Below are positions 44,628 through 51,262 of a stretch of DNA of 51,262 nt, piece by piece (positions within the stretch are counted from its first letter, which is position 1; every line of letters begins with the position of its first letter). Origin of the DNA: Mesotaenium endlicherianum (Eukaryota > Streptophyta > Zygnematophyceae > Zygnematales > Mesotaeniaceae). A program made the translations under genes and the position numbers. The stretch spans positions 156,122 through 207,383 of the forward strand of contig WELA01010798.1 in NCBI GenBank assembly GCA_009602735.1, written 5' to 3'. The notes beneath the pieces were generated by a model. The model was not told where the DNA came from, ran no database searches, and was given only the letters and a program-made list of their open reading frames with translations.

Positions 44628-46039
44628 GTCACGGGGCAAAACAGCAGTGCTGGCCACCTTATGAGGAGGTGATCCAGACAGCCCGTCGCCGGCTATGTGG
44701 CTGCGCGGGACAGCGGCAGGCCAGCCGGGCGGCGTCTGGTACAATGCGTGGGCTGCAGTGGTGGAGGAAGACTGTGCGTCATCATCGCCGGTGCGGAGGT
44801 TGCGCGGGTCGCCATAGGGCGGTGTGACTGAGCGAGGGCGCGTTTCGCAAAAAGGCGTGATCTCTCGCTCCTCACGAAGAGGAGTAACCTCCCGTGCACT
44901 CCTGGAAGTATGGCGCAGGGGCGTAACCTCGCGGGCATCCGTGGCCTGCTCGCAAAGGGGAGTGACCTCACGTGCGCGCCGGTCTAACGGCATAGTGCCG
45001 CGTGCGAGACGCAAAACCGGCCCGGCGCAGGGGGAAAGACCTGTACGCGAGGACCGAGGATGCTGGTCCTGGGCCCTGGCTGCCGTGCGCGTATGGCTCG
45101 CAGGTCGGCGACAGGGAAAGGTGCCGTGGAGGAGGTGCTGGCCGAGGCGCAAGCCGGCCGGCCTGTGCCCAGGTTGTTGCCAGCGAACAAGTGCGTGATG
45201 TCACGGCACTCGTTCCCGGTCAAACAGTTGTGCTGTATTGGACGGCTGGGCCCGCCGGCACATCGATGGGCTCGACTGGGACTGGCCGTGGTCTCATGCG
45301 AGAGACTGCTGAAGTCAGGAGGCCCTGTGGGCTGGCGACGGACGCAAGCCGTAGGCGTGGGGGGCGGTGGCTCCTCTGAAGGTTGGGCTGCGGGCTCCTC
45401 CTCGGCCTCCTGGGACCACTCCTGCCACTCCTCCTCCTCCACGCTGTCCAACAACACATTGTTGGACCAGCCTGGGTACGCCGCCTGCCTCATAGCCTCA
45501 TCCTCAGATGTGGTAGTGCGCGGCCAGGAGTTGCCAGTCTTGTGCAATGGTGCGGGCGAGGGCAAGTGGGAGGCCATACGGTACTGCATGGCGACTCCCA
45601 CAGGCACGTCATGCCGTACGCAGATGTCCAATGTCGCGGAGGGTCCACTCGCCGCTGGAGGCTGTAGCCTGGGTGCGGCTGCAGCGGCTATCGCTGTGTC
45701 GTGGGCAGCAGCAGTAATGGCAGCCGTGGCGATGGTGTGTGCCTCAACGGCGTCTGCCGCCATTTGACGCATCATGGCGTTATGGGCAGCGTAGATCCGC
45801 ACCATCTCTTTGGCCTGAGCGACCAAAACGTCAGCTTGCTCCTGGGGCGTGAGGTGGAGCTCTGCGCCAGACAGCTCGGGTTCCTCATTTTCGGTCTCGA
45901 GCAAGTCGGTGCCTACGGAGATCTCATCCTCCTCGGACCCCCCCTTATTGTTCTGAACCACGGGTCGACCGTCGTCCAGCACCATGAAGCCGTAGAGGGC
46001 GGACTCAGCTGAGCGGCGGTTTACGATGTCGAGTGGCAC
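44628..46039 (-). pseudogene. Element D region between protease and methyltransferase
   Basis: A long open stretch on minus (46039-44984), with A-L-Y-G-F-M-V-L-D-D-G-R-P near its start and acidic and Ala-rich parts, then a second frame (45152-44628). The second frame contains four degenerate copies of R-E-V/I-T-P-L/F spaced by 6-9 residues. No known domain. It ends at the B1 insertion point. Confidence 0.55.
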
Positions 46040-46083
46040 GTCCCCCCTGACTGCCAGTCAGGTGGGTAGAATACTCGCTCCAC

Positions 46084-46404
46084 TCAGTCATCCATTGCGG
46101 CGTCAATAGGGAAGAGAACAACCTGGCCAAGGTGCACGTCGAAGGTCTCCGAGTGAGTGACGAACGCGTGCCGGTGGATGGTCATCTCATCTGAGGTGCC
46201 AGGCCAAAAGGTGAAGCGAAGGGCCAGCCGCGCGCGCCTGCTGACGGTCTCAAAAGTGCAGGCCAAGGTGTTGATCCGCGTCGGCAAATCCTCCAGGTCG
46301 GCTGACGAGAGGCCCACCTGACGGAAGTAGCAAAGGCTTATGAGGACTGGCTGTGCGCCGGTGTTGAACATAATGGGCTGCGGGGCTTGCGTGTTGACCA
46401 GCAC
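46084..46404 (-). pseudogene. Element D retropepsin-like domain
   Basis: I-M-F-N-T-G-A-Q-P-V-L-I-S matches the hydrophobic-hydrophobic-D-T-G-A motif of retroviral-type proteases with Asn for the catalytic Asp, and D-V-H-L-G-Q-V-V-L-F-P-I resembles the flap/C-terminal part. It is in frame with the block to its right (46734-46411) across a TAG. The D-to-N change would abolish activity. Confidence 0.65.
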
Positions 46405-46410
46405 GATCCC

Positions 46411-48181
46411 CTACAAATGATTCAAGAATGCAGCGTTAGGCGTGCTAATCATCTTGCTCTCATGCGCAGGCCGCGCAGGTGCGGGAAGCACCGCGGTTGC
46501 CACATCTGACGCTGGCCTGCCGTCGAAGGCACGCTGGCTGGCCCTGCACGACAGAAGCAATAGCTGGGCCGCCTGCCGCGTGGCCTCCATCGACACGCCC
46601 AGCTCCGCGAAGGAGACGGCTGGCATCCGACGTAGCGCCAGCAAGATGACTTCAGCGCTGAGCTGCAGCGTAGTCATCGGCAAGGCAAGTACACGAGGTG
46701 CGAGCGCAGCTGGCTCTGCTGGCGTCTCCAACATTCAGAAGGAGCAGGGCGGGCGCGGCGCCTTTTCTGTGCGGCGTCCCTGGTCTAGTCCACTGCGCTT
46801 CAGCGCCATTGCCGGTCGCCCGGCTGCCGCCACGAGTGTGCGCTCGCGTCTTGCGATGCCCGTTGCCATGCGGCTGCCCAACGACGGTGTGCGTGCGCAG
46901 CAGGCCAAAACGGAGTCCGGCGTTGCGGCGAGGACTGGAGTGGCAACTGCTGGCGCAATTGCAGGTGCTGGCACAGCCGCTGGCGCGGGTGCCTCACCAG
47001 CTGGCGCCGCCGCTGGTGCCAGTGTCGATGCACCAGGCGCAGGTGCTGAAAGAGGCGCTGGCGCTGGCACGCTTGGTGCTGGCGTGCCAAGACTGGTCTC
47101 TCAGGGGCTGGCACTCCAATCGCTGGCGCCGCGGGGGTAGTTGGAGCTAGTGCGGCCGCTCCTGAGGATGCTCGCTTAACTGCTGACGCGGGTGCCACGT
47201 CTACTGGCGCAGACTCAGCTGGTGGCAGGCTGACAAGTGGCACCTCGGGGTTGCCCCTGGGCCTCCCAGGTTGCGTCGTTCGACTGGTATCGGTGTCGGT
47301 CTCGATTGCCCCAAGCAAAGTCCGTGGCGCCCTCCAGATGGCGCGTGCGCTTGCCGGGACCCTCGCTACGCTTATCGCGCAGGCGTGAGGGTTTTGTGCG
47401 CAGCCAGGGTTTAAGCCCTGGCTGTGCGCAGCCGTGTGCGTGCCGTCGATGCTCCGAACGGCGCTCCGATCGCACAGCGCAGTCGGGGATGCCCCCCCTT
47501 GGCTGGGGATGGCGTTTGCGGCCGCCAGATCTGCGCTGGCTGGACCGAGCTGCGTGCATGTGCCAAGTGGCAGCATGTGTGCGCAACTGCTGTACGAAAT
47601 TGCTGACGTGGCTGCCGTGATGTGGCCGCATGGCTGACTGCAGAACGAGCCTCGCAATGCGATGCGTGGCGTGAGCGGGTGCGTGCGGGCATGTGCAGGT
47701 GTGCGGCTGCCGTCGGGCAAAGTCTTGCCAGCCGCGCACGCGACAAGTGGCGACACCTGCTGGAACCTGCTGCTTGCAGCAGCCAGCAAGGAGCGAACGT
47801 CTGGATGTCGGGGCGGGCGGCACGCGCAGCGAGAGGTGCTGCCGTTGTAGTGTCCAGCTGGCAGGCTTGCCCTGTCGTGCCAGTTGTCGCTGCATAGGCT
47901 GCAGACTGCCATGCTGGCGTCAACGGGACAGCGCAGGCCAAAGGAGCTGCGGGAGCCTTCGCTGGCTGCGCTGGCGTGGGTGACGGCTTGTCGGGGGGCG
48001 CGTCGGCGGCGAGGGGTGGCAAGGCCGTACAGGCCTACTACCTGCCATCTAGCAGACTGTCAGGGCGGACGTCGTCGCTGTTGACAGCTGTCAGGGCGAC
48101 GTGCGCAGAGCTGGCGGGAGCGTCTGCGCAGACGTCTGCAGCTCTGGCCGCAAGAGCTCCGTTGAAGAGCGGGTGGGTGCG
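46411..48181 (-). pseudogene. Element D Gag-like region, low complexity
   Basis: GC-rich, with overlapping open frames on both strands because stops are rare. On minus, an Ala/Pro-rich frame (46734-46411 and around 47070-46735) leads into the protease. An Arg-rich patch (K-R-S-E-G-P-G-K-R-T-R) lies near 47360. No zinc knuckle found. The Gag assignment is by position only. Confidence 0.4.
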
Positions 48182-48899
48182 TGAAATGAATCGACTTACC
48201 AATTAGGCGATTAACAATTAATAAAGATCTTTATATCAGCAAGTAATCTTTATGATATTTCCGTTAACTGGTTTTCGGCAAAGGACAATACACTAGCAGT
48301 GAATAATAATCGTAAGTCAAATGCGAGTAAACACGCATCAATAATGCAAATCAATAAACTCATACATAAGCAAGGTTAGAAGACAGTGCGTACGAATGGC
48401 TTCTCGCCTTGGATTCAGATCTCTCTCAGTAAGCTCTACAAGAGAATTGGACTCGTTTCCGAGTGCCGAACTCGAGAGCAATGCCTAGCATATGTACATG
48501 GATGAGTTTCCTGTTCAACGGCCAGTGCGCTGGCACCCCCTACCCGGGAGTTAACCACGTTGGTAGGACCTCGGTTAACCAAATCCACCGCCATCTCCCA
48601 TCATCCCGAATCGCCATCCATCATAGGGATGTCATCTGGCCATTCATCTAGCATACCACACTTAGATGCATATCGAGGCAGTTCGCTGCTACCGAGTACG
48701 GAAGTCAGCTGGCTGTCAAAGAATGTGTCAGCAAGCTGACTTAAGGTGACCTCAGCCTGCTACTTCCGGCCAAGTCATTAAACTGATATTAAGTATAAAG
48801 TCCAGCAGACTGATTGTTAACTAGAGTTCAGCAGGCTGAACTTATTTGACTATAGTATTTAAATGAATATTATATCGACCAATATACTGATTCATTACA
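48182..48899 (-). repeat. 3' LTR of B2 (718 bp)
   Basis: On the element strand it begins TGTAATGAATCAG and ends GATTCATTTCA. TCCCTCCAAC at 48901-48910 is the adjacent PPT on the opposite strand. Confidence 0.92.
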
Positions 48900-48984
48900 A
48901 TCCCTCCAACTTATCATGTTGTCGCCTCGACAACACTAACACTAATAACAGCGTGCTGTCCCTCTTATCCCCAGCCTGCTGCCC

Positions 48985-50649
48985 TTAGGAGGGAGATGTC
49001 CCTGAGGCCCTATGCTCAGGGGAGCCAGACCTCCTCCTGTCTTGGGGTCTTTTGAAGCCTGTCAGAGAAGGGGGTTCCGTGTAAGGACCCGGCGGAGAAC
49101 GCAGTAACTGGGCTGTTTCCTCCTGCACAGTCTGAAACTGAAGGGAGGCAGCCTTCTCCTGGGCAGCCCTCAAACTGACAGGTACGTATACCGGCATCCC
49201 AGAAGGATGTTGCATGACATGAGCCAAGGGTACATGCCCTCTCTGCGAGGGAGATGCTGGCAGGCCTCTGGCTATCTCCCGAGCAGCCCTCCTGTCTGCC
49301 CTGTCTGACTGGGTCTCCTTGCCTGGAGATGGGCTCTGTCCTCTGGCAGTCCCCAGCCAAGTGATATCCTCCTCTTGAGCGAGTTGCGGCGGGGCCCACC
49401 CCGTCTTCTCCCTTACAGGGGATGTGGCAGGTGTCAGGATCACGGCGGGGCTAGTGTCCTCCTCCTCGCCTTCCTCCTCGTCTTCCTCCGACTCCTCCTC
49501 CTCGCCGTCCCCGGGTTCCTCTGAGACTTCTGGGGTCTCCTCTGTCCGCTGCTCCAGCTCCTCCCGAGAAAAATAATATCCTACTGACCTTCCCCTTTTG
49601 GGTGCTGGTGGGGGCTGCTGAGTCCGGACCGCATAGAGGTCCTTTTCCCCCTGCTTACTTGCCCATTTGGCATAAGCGTGCTTCCCTTTGGAGAATGACT
49701 CTCGGGCCCTGCTTCTGTCCCCCTGCATCTCTTGGCTCATGCAGTCTCTGACTCCATCCAATCTTGGGTCCCAAGCCGCAATGTGAGGGGGCAATACTAT
49801 GTTCCCCTTTAGGTCTGTCAGGAAATCCTCATCCGTCGCCCTGTCATTCTGCTGGTCCCTCATGTTGATGGTCATCCACCGCCAATCAGTGGGCTTTTGG
49901 AAGAAGGCAGCGTCTGTCTTTTTGAGAGTACAAGGGTACCAGTGCCCTGCAAAGTCCAGCTGACTGGTTTCTCTGGCCAAGAATTCCCAGCTCCTCCTCT
50001 CCACCTCATTGTACATGGCCTTGAACCTGTTGTGGGGTGTTGAGTCCTTGAAGCTGTCCGCGTCCATGGGGATCATCCTGATGATCCTATCTGTCCCCCA
50101 GATACCAGGAATCGAGATCGCTCCTGCTTCGTTCACCTGGGCCATTGCCTTGGCCTCTCCGATGGTATATCCTACTATCCTGGCATAATCGTGGTAGAGG
50201 AGGAGCCCTGTGCCGACCTCTATATACTTGTCAAAGTTTTCGGATGTCTCCCCTTCCTTCTGGAGGATTTCCTTCTGCGACTCACTGCGACTTCTCAGGG
50301 CATACTTGAAGGCCTCCTCCAGTAGATCAAAGCCCTTGCCCAGCACCGTGTAGCGGTAGCTGCTGATTCTCCTCTGTTCTTCTTCTTCAGCCTGCTGCTT
50401 CCGCTTCTCCTCAACTTGCCTCTCCTCCTCTACTCTCTTAGCCTCCTCTGCAGCTTTTCTGTCCATTTCTTCCTGCCTCAGTCTGGCCTGCTCCTCCTCC
50501 TCCTTCTTTTGTGCCTCCCGCTGTTGTTGGAGTCGTTGTGATTCCCGAGCGGTGATGGAAGATGATTCGATGTCTCCACGGAATTGCAAGTATTCTGCAT
50601 GTGCCTCTTCCGCCCTTCGCTTCCTCTTGAGTTCCGACTTTTGAGTCAT
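48985..50649 (-). CDS. Family B ORF3: uncharacterised coiled-coil protein
   Basis: An intact frame of about 554 residues from the ATG at 50649 (A-G-C-A-G-G before it; upstream in-frame codons lack an ATG). Order: basic start; Glu/Gln/Arg-rich coiled coil, about 5-95; a globular part, about 95-330, with Y-R-Y-T-V-L-G-K-G-F, Y-H-D-Y-A-R-I-V-G-Y, M-I-P-M-D-A-D-S-F and F-A-G-H-W-Y-P-C-T-L; a basic stretch; an acidic run of Glu/Asp, about 375-410; a Pro/Ser/Arg-rich tail. I do not recognise the family. Conservation in two copies at the same place (after pol, before the 3' LTR) argues that it belongs to the element. An RNA- or chromatin-binding accessory role would be speculation. Confidence 0.85.
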   Translation of the reverse strand: MTQKSELKRKRRAEEAHAEYLQFRGDIESSSITARESQRLQQQREAQKKEEEEQARLRQEEMDRKAAEEAKRVEEERQVEEKRKQQAEEEEQRRISSYRYTVLGKGFDLLEEAFKYALRSRSESQKEILQKEGETSENFDKYIEVGTGLLLYHDYARIVGYTIGEAKAMAQVNEAGAISIPGIWGTDRIIRMIPMDADSFKDSTPHNRFKAMYNEVERRSWEFLARETSQLDFAGHWYPCTLKKTDAAFFQKPTDWRWMTINMRDQQNDRATDEDFLTDLKGNIVLPPHIAAWDPRLDGVRDCMSQEMQGDRSRARESFSKGKHAYAKWASKQGEKDLYAVRTQQPPPAPKRGRSVGYYFSREELEQRTEETPEVSEEPGDGEEEESEEDEEEGEEEDTSPAVILTPATSPVREKTGWAPPQLAQEEDITWLGTARGQSPSPGKETQSDRADRRAAREIARGLPASPSQRGHVPLAHVMQHPSGMPVYVPVSLRAAQEKAASLQFQTVQEETAQLLRSPPGPYTEPPSLTGFKRPQDRRRSGSPEHRASGTSPS

Positions 50650-50969
50650 CCTGCTCAATCATAAACACAATGCAGTTAGTGAAGTCATGATATTTTGCCG
50701 CTACTGAGTGCCCTTGATGAAGAGGGACGCAATCGGGAGAGTTCCTAGAGTGGAATACCTGGTGTGAGCGACTATAAGGAAAAATTTGGAGAGCAAGTGA
50801 GTGTGAGCGCAGGTTGAGTGGGTAATATGGTGATCAGAGACTACCACTCCCTCCAACGTAAATTTAAAGGTGGGCTGCCTGTCACAACTGTTACTAACTG
50901 TCACATCTCCCTTCAACTTATATGGAGACAGGACCTCTTGTCACCTTCCCGTGTCAACTGAAATGACTG
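50650..50969 (-). other. B2 spacer between pol and ORF3, with internal PPT-like motif
   Basis: On minus: GTGACAGGC-type repeats, GTTGGAGGGA (50857-50848), then a pyrimidine-rich leader ending TTGAGCAG before the ORF3 ATG. The same arrangement as in B1. Confidence 0.6.
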
Positions 50970-51262
50970 TTAGGGAGGTGCCCCAGCCGCCCGAAGGTGG
51001 AACCGTTTCAACGCCCCTTTGGCATGGGTCAGCTGATCTTTAAATTCCCAAGTGTCCCCAGAGGCATCGTAACCCTTCCATCGGATGAGGTACTTCATGA
51101 CATATTTAGACGATCGACGGACCAAGCGAGCGTCTAAAATCTCATCCACCTCATATTCCTCAGGGTCGCCGTCCCCGACAGCGGGGACCGGTCCCGGTTG
51201 GACAGGTAACCGACCTGTGAACAGTGTATCACCTTTGATGTATGGTTCCAGGAAGGAGACAT
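50970..51262 (-). CDS. pol: B2 Pol C-terminus with chromodomain (partial)
   Basis: Open from the window edge to TAA (50972-50970). Begins V-S-F-L-E-P-Y-I-K-G, then a chromodomain with Y-E-V-D-E-I-L-D-A-R, Y-L-I-R-W-K-G-Y and D-T-W-E-F-K, ending A-A-G-A-P-P. Unlike B1 it has the expected stop. The remainder of Pol is outside the window. Confidence 0.9.
   Translation of the reverse strand, partial: VSFLEPYIKGDTLFTGRLPVQPGPVPAVGDGDPEEYEVDEILDARLVRRSSKYVMKYLIRWKGYDASGDTWEFKDQLTHAKGALKRFHLRAAGAPP

Larger units (their letters stand above)
32775..48181 (-). mobile_element. Element D: DNMT3-bearing LTR-type retroelement, disrupted
   Basis: On minus, the parts in order are: a Gag-like Ala/Pro-rich region and retropepsin-like domain (48181-44628); then, after removing element B1 (35922-44627), a methyltransferase domain (35921-33850, itself split by a solo LTR at 34158-34655); then a linker and reverse transcriptase (33801-32780). 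Deleting the solo LTR plus one TSD copy leaves both methyltransferase halves in the same frame. That frame continues through the linker into RT, so all belong to one polyprotein. It is markedly GC-rich compared with B and the flanks. No terminal repeats of D are visible: the 5' end is replaced by B2 and the 3' end is truncated after RT. Several in-frame stops show it is dead. Confidence 0.8.
48182..51262 (-). mobile_element. Family B chromovirus copy B2, 3' part, running off the window
   Basis: On minus: Pol C-terminus with chromodomain (51262-50970), spacer, intact ORF3 (50649-48985), PPT-like motif, 3' LTR (48899-48182). It inserted in element D in the opposite orientation to B1. The rest lies beyond the window. 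Confidence 0.93.

Noticed and set aside
45060-48206. Several long plus-strand frames in the GC-rich D region
   Set aside because: High GC makes stops rare on all frames; only the minus frames carry protease-like text.
50438-50668. Alternative 76-codon frame over the ORF3 start
   Set aside because: It overlaps the 554-codon ORF3 in another register, and only the ORF3 frame is preserved in B1.

Overview
This is a repeat-rich window of nuclear DNA from a streptophyte. A plant-type peroxisomal acyl-CoA oxidase gene with ten GT-AG exons sits among nested LTR retrotransposons of the chromovirus (Ty3/gypsy) type, a broken hAT DNA transposon and a decayed polycystin-like channel gene. The polycystin relic (usually linked to ciliated cells), the DNMT3-like retroelement and the repeat load together suggest a charophyte green alga such as Chara. 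That is an inference (about 0.6), not something the sequence proves.

Layout: (1) 1-1096, unassigned. (2) 1097-8160, family A chromovirus A1 on the minus strand; gag and pol are open, and its 5' LTR carries an AT-rich palindromic insert. (3) 8161-11520, polycystin-like pseudogene on plus. (4) 12247-22183, a minus-strand hAT transposase relic split inside a repeat-filled intron by a second, younger family A copy (A2, 13650-20329, plus). A1 and A2 are collinear base for base and face opposite ways. (5) 24566-29490, the acyl-CoA oxidase, the only intact host gene. (6) 29491-32775, decayed sequence: a gypsy reverse transcriptase relic, a pair of about 250-bp direct repeats ending in (GA)n, and a 42-bp minisatellite with an open coiled-coil frame. 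(7) 32775-48181, a GC-rich minus-strand retroelement (D here) whose gag/protease, DNMT3-like cytosine methyltransferase and reverse transcriptase lie in one direction. D is cut by a family A solo LTR (34158-34655, perfect TSD), by a complete-length but defective family B element (B1, 35922-44627, plus), and on its right by a second family B element (B2, 48182 to the window end, minus).

How it works together: A1 and A2 look competent: matching LTRs, PBS, PPT, gag, protease, RT, RNase H, integrase and chromodomain, with a canonical A_AAA_AAC slippery heptamer and hairpin joining gag to pol in the -1 frame. Family B carries an additional reading frame of about 554 codons (ORF3) after pol, bracketed by two copies of the polypurine-like motif; I do not recognise its product. 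Element D is the most unusual item: its DNMT3-type catalytic domain continues in frame into a linker and a reverse transcriptase, so the methyltransferase belongs to the retroelement. DNMT-bearing retrotransposons have been reported in charophytes and dinoflagellates, which supports the lineage guess.

Limits: family calls rest on motif recognition by eye. Exon limits are firm for the acyl-CoA oxidase but approximate for the pseudogenes.
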